Made by a program: the position numbers and the translations under genes. 64,000 nt of DNA, from positions 887,634 to 951,633 of the forward strand of contig LDJB01000001.1 in NCBI GenBank assembly GCA_001028815.1, in the 5' to 3' direction. Positions 18,548 through 26,123 of the stretch are shown one piece after another; the first letter of the stretch is position 1, and every line of letters starts with the position of its first letter. The stretch is from Peptococcaceae bacterium 1109. GTDB taxonomy: Bacteria > Bacillota > Limnochordia > Darwinibacteriales > Darwinibacteriaceae. The notes beneath the pieces were generated by a model, which was not told where the DNA came from, did not search any database, and saw only the letters and a program-made list of their open reading frames with translations.

Positions 18548-19174
18548 GTGTTTGAACAGCTGAAACTCACGTATGACTTTAGCGCTCTCGAACCCCACAT
18601 TGATACCTTGACAATGGAAACCCATTACGGCAAGCACCATGCCGCATATACCAACAACCTGAACGGCGCTGTAGCTAAGCTTCCGGAACTAGCAGGCAAG
18701 TCTATCGAGGACATCCTAGTGAACCTCGGGGCTATCCAAGACCCTGCCCTGCAAACAGCAATCCGAAACAACGGCGGCGGGTACTACAACCATAATCTTT
18801 ACTTCGCCATTCTCGCTCCAGGCGGCAGCAAAGCCCCATCAGGGAGCCTGCTGGAGCAAATCAACACTGATTTTGGCGGATTTGATGCCCTAAAGGACAA
18901 ACTCTCCGCTCTGGCCAACGGCCAGTTCGGCTCTGGGTGGGCCTGGCTCGCCAGTGATGCGGAAGGCAACTTGAGGGCAAGTTCGACGCCGAATCAAGAT
19001 AACCCACTCATGCAGGATGGAGGCAAGTTCATCCCCATTCTGGGCATTGACGTTTGGGAGCACGCCTACTACCTGAAGTACAAGAACCTCCGGGGAGAAT
19101 ACGTGAAATCCTTCTTTGAAGTGGTAAACTGGGATGAGGTGGCCGCCCGCTATCGTGCAGTAAGCGGACGGTAA
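18548..19174 (+). CDS. sodA: Superoxide dismutase (Fe/Mn type)
   Basis: This 208-residue enzyme converts superoxide to oxygen and hydrogen peroxide. All four metal ligands of the Fe/Mn family can be seen: His in METHYGKHH, His in YYNHNLYF, and Asp and His in the DVWEHAYY signature near the C-terminus. The catalytic core segments GGYYNHNLY and GSGWAWL are intact. It is probably cytoplasmic, as there is no signal peptide. The start is GTG at 18548 with GAGGAG upstream. A Fur/PerR-like box overlaps its promoter region. It is a monocistronic unit closed by a bidirectional terminator shared with speE. It fits the oxygen-defence set of fprA and the ferritin-like gene. Metal preference cannot be decided by eye. 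Confidence 0.95.
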   Translation: MFEQLKLTYDFSALEPHIDTLTMETHYGKHHAAYTNNLNGAVAKLPELAGKSIEDILVNLGAIQDPALQTAIRNNGGGYYNHNLYFAILAPGGSKAPSGSLLEQINTDFGGFDALKDKLSALANGQFGSGWAWLASDAEGNLRASSTPNQDNPLMQDGGKFIPILGIDVWEHAYYLKYKNLRGEYVKSFFEVVNWDEVAARYRAVSGR

Positions 19175-19192
19175 AAGCTCAGTATTGATCAA

Positions 19193-19217
19193 GGCAGAAG
19201 ACTCGCCGTCTTCTGCC
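19193..19217. terminator. Bidirectional terminator between sodA and speE
   Basis: GGCAGAAGAC and GTCTTCTGCC form a perfect 10-base-pair stem with a 5-base loop, followed by TTGTATTTTT on the plus strand. Convergent genes end on either side. Confidence 0.85.
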
Positions 19218-19225
19218 TTGTATTT

Positions 19226-20083
19226 TTATCGCCGCCTCACCTCTGCCAAGAGTTTCTCTACATATGCGGGAAGAGCGAAGGCCCCTTTGTGCAAACTGGT
19301 TGTATAGTGGCGGGTAGAAATCCCCAGCTTCTCCCATTCTTCTTCCCGCAGGTCCTCGATTGGGTCGAGTTTCTTCGATGCAAACCCAAAAAGCCAGTAG
19401 CCTGAGGCGTAGGTGGGGATGTTAGCTTGGTACACCTTACTGATGGGGAACACCTCGGAGATGCGAGCATGAGCCCGCTGGCACGCTCTAACATCGTCGT
19501 CATAGAATGCCCCTTCATGCTGGTTGACCATGATTCCATCCTCAGCCAGGGCCTTAAAGCAGCTCTGGTAAAACTCTCTGGTAAACAGTCCTTCTCCAGG
19601 CCCGATAGGGTCAGTGGAATCCACTATGATGAGATCATACTTGTCTTGACAACTGCCCATGAATTGCACGCCATCGGCGTAGTAAACGTTCACACGGGGA
19701 TCGCTAAGCCCACTGGTGGTGCTGGGGAAAAACTCTCTGCACACATCCACAACCAGTTGGTCAATTTCAATGAGGTCGATGCGCTCCACATCGGGATAGC
19801 GCACAAGCTCTCGGACAGTGCCGCCATCGCCTCCACCCACTACCGCCACTTTCCTCGGATTGGGATGGACCGCCATGGGAACGTGGGAAATCATCTCATG
19901 ATAGATGAATTCGTCTCGCTCAGTTAACATGATAAAGCCGTCAATTACTAACACTCTGCCGTATTCTTGGGTTTCCAGGACATCGATGCGTTGAAAGGGG
20001 CTCTCCCCACTGTACAGCTGCTTAGACACCCGCATGGAAAACCGCGCATGGTTGGAATAATACTCAGTGAACCACAACTCCAC
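19226..20083 (-). CDS. speE: Spermidine synthase SpeE
   Basis: This 285-residue aminopropyltransferase joins the aminopropyl group of decarboxylated SAM to putrescine. The N-terminal beta domain begins with LWFTEYYSNHARFSMRV. The Rossmann-type core has VAVVGGGDGGTVRELVRY (about residues 79-96), the acidic DLIEIDQLVV strand and the active-site DSTDPIGPGEGLF segment. The length is normal. The start is GTG at 20083, only three bases after the speD stop, and its GAGGGAG ribosome site lies inside the end of speD, so translation is coupled. SpeD makes the aminopropyl donor, so the two genes form a complete decarboxylated-SAM branch. Putrescine supply must come from elsewhere. Confidence 0.95.
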   Translation of the reverse strand: MELWFTEYYSNHARFSMRVSKQLYSGESPFQRIDVLETQEYGRVLVIDGFIMLTERDEFIYHEMISHVPMAVHPNPRKVAVVGGGDGGTVRELVRYPDVERIDLIEIDQLVVDVCREFFPSTTSGLSDPRVNVYYADGVQFMGSCQDKYDLIIVDSTDPIGPGEGLFTREFYQSCFKALAEDGIMVNQHEGAFYDDDVRACQRAHARISEVFPISKVYQANIPTYASGYWLFGFASKKLDPIEDLREEEWEKLGISTRHYTTSLHKGAFALPAYVEKLLAEVRRR

Positions 20084-20086
20084 TCA

Positions 20087-20857
20087 TTACACTCCCTCGT
20101 TGAAGACATTGCGGCCGCTGAAGATCTCAATCATCTCCTGCCGCAAGCTAGCCGCGATCTCCATCCTCTCCTTGGGCGGCAGTTCGTAAGCATCTGTGTT
20201 AAACAAGTAATTCTGCAAATCTAATTCCTTGATGAGCAGCTTCGTATGGAAGAGATTGGCCTCGTAGACGTTTAGATCAATGGCATCATACTTAATGAGG
20301 ATTTCTGGGCTGATGAAGTCTTGAATAGACGTGATCTTGTGGTCTAAGAACAGCTTTTCACCGGCGATGTCCCGAGTAAAGCCCCGCACCCGGTAATCAA
20401 TGGTGATGATATCAGAATCAAAGGAAGTGATAAGATAGTCAAGGGTCGAAAGGGGGGTTATTTCGCCACAAGTAGCTACATCTATGTCCACCCGAAAGGT
20501 GGCTAGGCTCGTCTCAGGGTGGTACTCTGGATAGGTGTGCACCGTGACATGGCTCTTATCCAGATGAGCCACGATTGTGTCGCCCACCGGAACCAGTTCA
20601 TCCTCGGCAATCAACACCGTTACTGACGCCCCTTGGGGTTCGAAGTCTTGCGTCGAGATGTTGAGTACTTTGGCCCCAATCATGTCCACCAACTCAGTGA
20701 GGATCTTAGTGAGCCGCTCGGAGTTGTACTGCTCATCAATGTAGTGCACGTAGTCTTGCTGTTCCCGTTGGCTCTTTGCATAGCACACATCATAGATATT
20801 GAAGCTAAGGGCCTTCGTAAGGTTGTTGAACCCATAAAGCCGCAGTTTTTCTTTCAT
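20087..20857 (-). CDS. speD: S-adenosylmethionine decarboxylase SpeD (long, E. coli-like form)
   Basis: This 256-residue proenzyme self-cleaves to generate a pyruvoyl group and decarboxylates SAM for spermidine synthesis. The cleavage site is in AHLDKSHVTVHTYPE, with Ser102 the expected pyruvoyl precursor. GFNNLTKALSFNIYD at the N-terminus and DSDIITIDYRVRGFTRDI in the middle are marks of the long class 1A form, about 264 residues in E. coli, rather than the roughly 125-residue Bacillus form. I chose the ATG at 20857, which has a GGGGAGGGG site; a TTG seven codons upstream is possible. A promoter at 21010-21038 and a leader with a strong hairpin precede it. speE follows directly. Confidence 0.94.
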   Translation of the reverse strand: MKEKLRLYGFNNLTKALSFNIYDVCYAKSQREQQDYVHYIDEQYNSERLTKILTELVDMIGAKVLNISTQDFEPQGASVTVLIAEDELVPVGDTIVAHLDKSHVTVHTYPEYHPETSLATFRVDIDVATCGEITPLSTLDYLITSFDSDIITIDYRVRGFTRDIAGEKLFLDHKITSIQDFISPEILIKYDAIDLNVYEANLFHTKLLIKELDLQNYLFNTDAYELPPKERMEIAASLRQEMIEIFSGRNVFNEGV

Positions 20858-20883
20858 CCTATACCTACCCCTCCCCAAATAAA

Positions 20884-20927
20884 GAACGCAAGTGACAGGC
20901 CCTTTGCTGCGCCAATCACTTGCGTTC
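20884..20927 (-). promoter_or_regulatory. Leader hairpin of speD mRNA
   Basis: GAACGCAAGTGA and TCACTTGCGTTC are perfect 12-base arms around a 20-base loop. On the minus strand the second arm is followed by TTTATTT and then the speD ribosome site. It resembles a leaky terminator or attenuator within the roughly 145-base leader. No known riboswitch class was recognised. Confidence 0.6.
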
Positions 20928-21009
20928 GGTAGTTAACTTCAACCCATTGTACTGATTTGGCGATGTGCAGTGGGCCAGATTCCTGGGACTTGACCCCAAA
21001 ACTGCCTTA

Positions 21010-21038
21010 AAAATAGCATATTGCCCAGGGGCTGTCAA
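21010..21038 (-). promoter_or_regulatory. speDE promoter
   Basis: On the minus strand a consensus TTGACA (21038-21033) and TATTTT (21015-21010) are separated by 17 bases. The -35 overlaps the stop codon of the upstream hydrolase gene. Confidence 0.7.
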
Positions 21039-21868
21039 CTCTCATGCCTGGAATCTAACCACGCCCTGAGAAAACCCAAGACCTTATCCTGGCCCAACTC
21101 ATTGTGGAGCTCGTGGTAAAAGCCGTCCCACTTCCGAAACGTACAGCTGGGCCCAATCCTGCGGGCAAGTTCCTCGCTGGCAGCCGGATCGGTGATGGCA
21201 TCGTCACTGCCGTGCATGAGTAGAAGAGGCCCTTTAATCTTCTCCGGATGCCCCATCACCCACTCCCCAGCTCGGGAGACCTCAGCAAAAGTCTGGGCAG
21301 TGATCATGTTGTGTACCAAAGGGTCTGCATCATAGCGGGCAGCCACTTCCGGGTCTTTGCTGAGGAGGGCACTACTGAGTCTGTTCGGTTGGGCAAAAGC
21401 AGGCCAGATCTTACTGATCACGCCCAGCACCCGCACAGCTCCTTTCGGTACAGGTACAGCCAGCCTCAACCACGGGCTGGTCACAACTGTTCCCGCGAGG
21501 GAAGGGTTCTCTCTCGCTAGGAAGTTGAGGACAATGCCCCCGCCCATACTGTGTCCGTACAGGAAGCACTGGGCGCCAGGCACTTGACGCTGAGCCTCTC
21601 TGATGGACTCCCTCACTACCTCCATGATACGCCTGAAGCTCCCAAGATGTCCCCTGGGGCCGGGAGAGCGGCCGTGGCCGGGCAAATCCACTCCCATAAA
21701 CCCGTACCCGCTGTTGGCAAAGAACTTCCCGACGTGCTCGTAGCGGCCAACATGTTCACCGAGGCCGTGGATAAGGCACACAACCCCTTTAGGTTCTCCA
21801 ATGGGGACCCATGCCTGGCCTAGTAGGGACTCCCGGCCGCATTTCAGCGAGACTTCCCGCAAAATCAC
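21035..21868 (-). CDS. Alpha/beta hydrolase, monoacylglycerol lipase-like
   Basis: This is a 277-residue soluble enzyme of the lysophospholipase/monoacylglycerol lipase group. In order: CLIHGLGEHVGRYEHV (oxyanion segment and family signature), GVDLPGHGRSPGPRG, the nucleophile elbow YGHSMGGGI with its Ser, MHGSDDAITDP supplying the Asp, and the catalytic His in WDGFYHELHNE. It should cleave monoacylglycerols or lysolipids at or near the membrane. The GTG start sits three bases after a perfect GGAGGTGAT site. It is followed directly by the speD promoter, so it probably forms its own unit. The preceding gene on the plus side is unrelated. The exact lipid substrate is unknown. Confidence 0.88.
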   Translation of the reverse strand: MILREVSLKCGRESLLGQAWVPIGEPKGVVCLIHGLGEHVGRYEHVGKFFANSGYGFMGVDLPGHGRSPGPRGHLGSFRRIMEVVRESIREAQRQVPGAQCFLYGHSMGGGIVLNFLARENPSLAGTVVTSPWLRLAVPVPKGAVRVLGVISKIWPAFAQPNRLSSALLSKDPEVAARYDADPLVHNMITAQTFAEVSRAGEWVMGHPEKIKGPLLLMHGSDDAITDPAASEELARRIGPSCTFRKWDGFYHELHNELGQDKVLGFLRAWLDSRHES

Positions 21869-21898
21869 TGTATCACCTCCATGGAATCCTAGCGAAAA

Positions 21899-22267
21899 CT
21901 AAAGCTGGGAGCCGCACCGCGGGCAAAACCTGTAATCGGGGCGGAGCACGGAGCCGCAGTTAGGGCAAGCTTCTCCTTGAGCGCCCGGCTGTGCCCGGAC
22001 AATATGCTCTGGGCGCAGCTGGATCCGTTCTCCACTCGCAATCCGCCTTCCCACATCTCCTTCTAGCTCCAGTGTACGCCGGCAGCACCGCGTCCGGACG
22101 AAGTAGCGCCTGTTCCACTTCCATATTGGGATAAAGAAAAAATGGAGATAAGTATACACCTCATCAACCACATAGCGGTCAAAGGCCTCACAGCTGGGGC
22201 AGATCCCCTGCCCCTCGCCTACTTCCTTTTTTCCTGGCTGAATCCCGAAGATACCGATGAAAAACAA
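21899..22267 (-). CDS. Zinc-ribbon protein of unknown function
   Basis: This 122-residue protein carries two probable zinc-binding clusters: an N-terminal CPSC near residue 23, partnered by the CC pair near 81, and a C-terminal CPNCG...CPRCG ribbon in the last 25 residues. The central YLHFFFIPIWKWNRRYFVR stretch is hydrophobic and resembles the zinc_ribbon_15-type family, in which the middle part lies against the membrane. Nothing shows an enzymatic role. It is divergent from the FtsA-like gene at 22348, with about 80 bases between the starts, and the two could share control signals. I cannot name a function. Confidence 0.75.
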   Translation of the reverse strand: MFFIGIFGIQPGKKEVGEGQGICPSCEAFDRYVVDEVYTYLHFFFIPIWKWNRRYFVRTRCCRRTLELEGDVGRRIASGERIQLRPEHIVRAQPGAQGEACPNCGSVLRPDYRFCPRCGSQL

Positions 22268-22347
22268 ATCTCGTTCCCCTTTCCGACACTCTATGCCTGG
22301 GCAGGAAAACCCCTCTTGGAGTTGAATTCATGGGTGAGGTGACCAGC

Positions 22348-24474
22348 ATGAGTCAAGGACCAGTGTTCGCTTTGGATATAGGCACCCACAAGGTTGCGGG
22401 GCTGCTCATAAGGAAGTGCGATGACAGCTATTGCATTGATCACAGCATAATGCTGGAACAGCTTCCCCAAGCCATGCGCGATGGCCAAATTCACCACATT
22501 GAGAAGGTTGCACGCACCATCAAGCAGGTTAAAGCCCACTTGGAAAAGGCAAGCGGCATAAGCCTGCACAGAGCTGCAGTGGCCGCCGCGGGCCGCTCCC
22601 TGAAGACAAGGGCCGGGAGTGCCAAGCGCATCCTGCACCCTGCTGACCCCCTGACCTTGGATGATGCAAAAGTCTTGGAACTCCAGGCTGTGGCCAACGC
22701 CATGGCAGACCTCGCGCATTCAACGCCCCGGAGTGCCCTGGAAAACTACCTCTGTGTGGGCTGCAGCGTTGTCAGGAGTTACCTTGATGGGGAACCCATC
22801 GGCTCCCTTGTGGGCCATCGGGGTAGTGAGGCGGGAATGGACGTGATCGCCACCTTCCTCCCGCGGGTAGTGATTGACTCCCTCATCACCGCGTTGCAGC
22901 TCGCTGGCTTGGACATCGCCTCCATCACACTGGAACCTATTGCTGCCATGCATGTAGTGGTCCCTACCACAATGCGCATGCTCAACATCGCACTGGTAGA
23001 TATCGGCGCAGGTACCTCTGATATTGCGGTAGCCGCAGAGGGGACCATCACCGGGTACGGCATGGTGGCATGCGGCGGAGATCGGATTACCGAGGCGATT
23101 GCCAAGCACTTTCTCTTAGACTTTACCGCGGCAGAAAAGGCTAAACAACTACTGGCTCCAGGAACAGCTGCCGCCTGTGAGGATGTGCTAGGCAATACCC
23201 TCCACCTGGACTATGAAGAAGTCATGGCCGTTATCAGGCCTGTCGTGCAGGATCTCGCGGCAGAAATCACTGCGCAGATTACCGCTCTAAATGGCAGCAG
23301 CCCCAAGGGCGTCCTCCTGGTTGGAGGGGGCAGTCAAACACCTGAACTTGCCACCCTGATCCAGGAAAATCTTGGGCTCTCCCCCAATCTCGTACGCATC
23401 CGGGACCGCACAAGCTTACAGAGGGTAGAGGGTCACTTGGAACGCTCTGGGCCTGATGTAGTTACTCCCATAGGCATCGGCTGTTCATACCTAGATGGCA
23501 TCACTATGGAACTGGTCAAGGCGACCATAAACGGCAGAGCACTGCAATTCCTCAAGCTGCCTTCATCCACTGTGAGCAATGCCCTTCTCTACGCTGGTTA
23601 CACCCAAGAGGATCTCACCACAGTAGGAGGAGAGTTCATCACCGTATCCATTGGAGGCAAAGCGGTAGAACTCCCGCCAACCTCTGGTGCAGCGGCCCAA
23701 GTGCGGGTGAACGGCGAACCCGCTGATCTCTCCACTCCGGTCAGGGATGGGGACATAATAGAAGTGCTGCCCCCTGATGAAACCACCGCGGCCCCCACCA
23801 CCCTTGCTGACCTGGTAGATGGGGATGCAGCCTGTTTTGCCGTTTCCGTAAACGGCGAAGAAGTATTAGTCCAGCCACAAATCACGGTTAACGGCGTTCC
23901 CCAAAGGCTTGACTACCAGATCGGCCACGGGGACAACATCGAAATAACCCATGTTCAGACCGTGGGCGAGCTCCTCGAGTCCCGAGGTGTGCAGCAGTAC
24001 CGCACCCTAAGCTTCACGGTAAACGGTGAAGAGCGCACCCTAAGCCGGCCGGTAAAGCTCATCATTAACGGCGAGGCTGCCCCGTACACCAAGACCCTCC
24101 GCCCAGGGATGGAGATCACCTGTGGAAAACCCCAGGTCACCTTGGGAGAAGTGCTGCCCAGGGCGGCCACTGCGCCCATCAGCATCAAGGTCAACGGCGA
24201 ATCGCTTCAGCTCACTCCTACCGTCACAGGTATACTTGTCAATGGGACGCCCCAATCCCTTGATTACCTAGTGCAGCCGGGAGATATTATCCAGTTTGAT
24301 TCCCGCAGCTTTGGCTTCATCGTTACGGACATCTTCCGAGTTTACCAGCCGGACCCAGAGTTCTTGGCCCGAGGCGGCCAGATCACCGTCAACGGGCTCT
24401 CCGTTGGCTTCACCGCTCCCCTCAAGGACGGTGATGTGGTGGAGCTCCGGGCAGCTGCCCCGCTCACTGAATGA
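22348..24474 (+). CDS. FtsA/PilM-like ATPase with C-terminal VNG repeat region
   Basis: This is a 708-residue cytoplasmic protein. Residues 1 to about 395 form an actin-like FtsA/PilM fold: FALDIGTHKVAGLL (phosphate 1), ALVDIGAGTSDIAVA (phosphate 2) and VLLVGGGSQTPEL (adenosine motif). From about residue 395 to the end there are repeats of the pattern V-x-V-N-G-E...L...V-x-D-G-D-x-I-E, seen at VRVNGEP, VSVNGEE, ITVNGVP, FTVNGEE, IKVNGES, ILVNGTP and ITVNGLS. They look like small beta-grasp units. Similar large FtsA-domain proteins occur in clostridia, but their role is not established. The ATG at 22348 has a GAGGTGA site; an in-frame ATG at 22330 is less likely. Its end overlaps the convergent DUF1858 gene by 11 bases. 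Confidence 0.82.
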   Translation: MSQGPVFALDIGTHKVAGLLIRKCDDSYCIDHSIMLEQLPQAMRDGQIHHIEKVARTIKQVKAHLEKASGISLHRAAVAAAGRSLKTRAGSAKRILHPADPLTLDDAKVLELQAVANAMADLAHSTPRSALENYLCVGCSVVRSYLDGEPIGSLVGHRGSEAGMDVIATFLPRVVIDSLITALQLAGLDIASITLEPIAAMHVVVPTTMRMLNIALVDIGAGTSDIAVAAEGTITGYGMVACGGDRITEAIAKHFLLDFTAAEKAKQLLAPGTAAACEDVLGNTLHLDYEEVMAVIRPVVQDLAAEITAQITALNGSSPKGVLLVGGGSQTPELATLIQENLGLSPNLVRIRDRTSLQRVEGHLERSGPDVVTPIGIGCSYLDGITMELVKATINGRALQFLKLPSSTVSNALLYAGYTQEDLTTVGGEFITVSIGGKAVELPPTSGAAAQVRVNGEPADLSTPVRDGDIIEVLPPDETTAAPTTLADLVDGDAACFAVSVNGEEVLVQPQITVNGVPQRLDYQIGHGDNIEITHVQTVGELLESRGVQQYRTLSFTVNGEERTLSRPVKLIINGEAAPYTKTLRPGMEITCGKPQVTLGEVLPRAATAPISIKVNGESLQLTPTVTGILVNGTPQSLDYLVQPGDIIQFDSRSFGFIVTDIFRVYQPDPEFLARGGQITVNGLSVGFTAPLKDGDVVELRAAAPLTE

Positions 24475-24691
24475 CTTCATACCCTCGCTGCTCAAAAGCG
24501 GCGATGATTTTATCGAGCTTAATCCCGCGCATGCGAGCCCCTTTTGGGATGGTCATCACCCGCCCCACGGTGGCCAGCATGCCTGGTTTGGCTATTTCGG
24601 AAAAACCCACTTCCGCTAGGATCTCCACAGCTTCGGGATGAGCCTGGCAGATATCATATACCGATTTGCGCAGATCGATAACCTTCTCCAT
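24464..24691 (-). CDS. DUF1858 domain protein
   Basis: This is a 75-residue stand-alone DUF1858 domain. VIDLRKSVYDICQAHPE at the N-terminus and the GRVMTIPKGARMRGI segment are characteristic. In other bacteria the domain is often a hybrid-cluster- or redox-associated module, alone or fused. No CxxC pair is visible, only one Cys, so a disulfide role is unlikely here. The ATG follows GGAGG closely. The gene is 12 bases downstream of the nitroreductase gene and probably co-transcribed with it. Its last codons overlap the end of the convergent FtsA-like gene. Its function is unknown. Confidence 0.85.
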   Translation of the reverse strand: MEKVIDLRKSVYDICQAHPEAVEILAEVGFSEIAKPGMLATVGRVMTIPKGARMRGIKLDKIIAAFEQRGYEVIQ

Positions 24692-24702
24692 AGGAGCCTC
24701 CT

Positions 24703-25230
24703 TCAGGAACGTGGTTTAGGAAGTTCATTCCAGCTCACAACGTCCTCAAGCTCCAACCGGCGCCTCTCAGGCTGAGCCCCTTGAGCGGGATAGCCCAACG
24801 GCAATAGCACCGAAACCTCAAGGTGTTCGGGGAGCTGAAGCACCTTAGCACAGTGGGCAGCATCAAAGGCACACACCCAACAGGTGCCAAGCCCTAAGGC
24901 TGTTGCCGCCAAGGTCATGTGATCAACGGCAATGGCCACATCAATGTCACAGTGGTCTTTCCCATCTTTCCGCTTCCAAGACACGCTGTGATCACCCACC
25001 ACTGCAATGATCACAGGTGCGGCCTTGAACCACTCCCTGGGATAGGCCTGGCCGATGGCTTCCTTCAGCTCTGGATCAGTGATCACCACAAAGCGGCGAG
25101 GTTGATAATTCACAGCGGAAGGAGCAAGCCGCCCTGCCTCCAGCACTTTGATGAGCTTATCTTCCTCAACAGGGCGGGGATCGAATGAGCGTACAGAGTA
25201 GCGTTTATTGATTACCTCAAAGAAGTCCAC
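24703..25230 (-). CDS. Nitroreductase family flavoprotein
   Basis: This 175-residue FMN enzyme of the nitroreductase superfamily begins DFFEVINKRYSVRSFD, which contains the RxSxRxF phosphate-binding signature. LAPSAVNYQPRRFVVI gives the second FMN-contacting segment, and ALGLGTCWVCAFD lies in the C-terminal half. Such enzymes reduce quinones, nitroaromatics or related acceptors with NAD(P)H. I chose the GTG at 25230, six bases after an AGGAGGGTG site, because it gives the standard N-terminus; upstream in-frame codons extend the reading frame without family similarity. DUF1858 follows 12 bases later. The substrate is unknown. Confidence 0.9.
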   Translation of the reverse strand: MDFFEVINKRYSVRSFDPRPVEEDKLIKVLEAGRLAPSAVNYQPRRFVVITDPELKEAIGQAYPREWFKAAPVIIAVVGDHSVSWKRKDGKDHCDIDVAIAVDHMTLAATALGLGTCWVCAFDAAHCAKVLQLPEHLEVSVLLPLGYPAQGAQPERRRLELEDVVSWNELPKPRS

Positions 25231-25300
25231 TGCTTCACCCTCCTGTAACCAATATGTGCCAATCACTTCTACCAAGGCGGAAATGATTCCTGCCTAGAAA

Positions 25301-25342
25301 AAAACCATGGCCCCCGGGAAAATACCAGCAGGGACCATGGTT
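25301..25342 (-). terminator. Terminator after the FMN-binding-like gene
   Basis: On the minus strand, AAACCATGGTCCC pairs with GGGGGCCATGGTTT with one mismatch and a bulge, and a run of T residues follows. It lies about 20 bases after the stop of the gene at 25358. Confidence 0.75.
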
Positions 25343-25357
25343 TACTTTTGCCTATGA

Positions 25358-25882
25358 TTACTGAGCTGCCTTAGCGGCTTCAAGGATAGCGGTGAGATAG
25401 CCTTGTGTGTCAACGAGGGTTGCGCCTGTAACGGTGTCAACCAGCTCGGTGGCGCTGTAGCTGGCAAGAACGCCTTCCAGTTCAGCAATGGTCATGCCTT
25501 CAGCAAACTTCTCGATAGCGATGAAGTTGTCAAGGATAGTAACGGTGGAGCCGGCTTTAGCCATGTTGTTGCTGTAGTAGTCGTTGTTAAGCCGCTTGGA
25601 AGCGAGTACACGCTCAGGGTTTGCGAAATCAGCAGCAAAGCCGTTTTCTACATCGGAGTTAGGTACGCCAACAGCCTCAGCCTTGGGCAGGAACTGATAC
25701 TCATCGATGAAAGCCCGGATGATTGTATCGCCATCAAGGACAACAAAAGCAACGGTAAAGCACTTTGTTCCGTGAGCAGCCCATTCAACCTTGCCAACCT
25801 TCAGGTCAGCCGCGAAAACGCTAGTGGCAAACAAGCCGAGCACGAGCACAGCTACGAGCAAAAAGCTAAAATACTTCTTCAT
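25358..25882 (-). CDS. Secreted FMN-binding-like protein with flavinylation motif
   Basis: This 174-residue protein has a classic signal peptide (MKKYFSFLLVAVLVLGLFAT, cleaved near SVFA). Near the C-terminus Asp149-x-x-Thr152-Gly-Ala-Thr155 matches the Dxx(S/T)GAT motif on which ApbE attaches FMN in RnfG/NqrC-type domains; Thr155 would be the acceptor. The rest does not clearly match a named domain to my eye, though an FMN_bind relationship is likely. The ATG at 25882 has an AAAGGGG site; earlier in-frame ATGs lie upstream of it within the leader and are rejected. A perfect-consensus promoter drives it and a terminator closes it, so it is a strongly expressed single gene. A role in extracytoplasmic electron transfer is inference. 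ApbE is not encoded in this window. Confidence 0.75.
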   Translation of the reverse strand: MKKYFSFLLVAVLVLGLFATSVFAADLKVGKVEWAAHGTKCFTVAFVVLDGDTIIRAFIDEYQFLPKAEAVGVPNSDVENGFAADFANPERVLASKRLNNDYYSNNMAKAGSTVTILDNFIAIEKFAEGMTIAELEGVLASYSATELVDTVTGATLVDTQGYLTAILEAAKAAQ

Positions 25883-25947
25883 TGTGGACCCCTTTCTGCA
25901 CCTTTTCTTAGTGGTATGAGTGGAATAAACATGTTTATCCGGAGACA

Positions 25948-25976
25948 ATTATATAACCCTACCCCAGGGGTGTCAA
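25948..25976 (-). promoter_or_regulatory. Perfect-consensus promoter of the FMN-binding-like gene
   Basis: On the minus strand TTGACA (25976-25971) and TATAAT (25953-25948) are both exact consensus hexamers separated by 17 bases. The spacer contains the palindrome ACCCCAGGGGT, which could be an operator. Confidence 0.8.
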
Positions 25977-26066
25977 TAGGGATAGTGATAGCAATCACGT
26001 TTTTTATCAATTCCTTCAAATGTATGTTTTCCCAAGGGGCCTTGGGAAGGCTGCGCGGAAAGGTAA

Positions 26067-26095
26067 TTGCACCACAAGGCAGAGTGAGTTAAAAT
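26067..26095 (+). promoter_or_regulatory. plsC promoter
   Basis: TTGCAC and TAAAAT are separated by exactly 17 bases. The -10 overlaps the first in-frame ATG (26094), which supports the downstream ATG at 26124 as the real start of plsC. Confidence 0.6.
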
Positions 26096-26123
26096 GGGAG
26101 CATACCGCTTTGGAGGTCAGGCC

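Noticed and set aside
25403-26092. 229-codon plus-strand frame opposite the FMN-binding-like gene
   Set aside because: It runs across a perfect-consensus promoter and signal peptide region of the opposite gene and shows no coding character.
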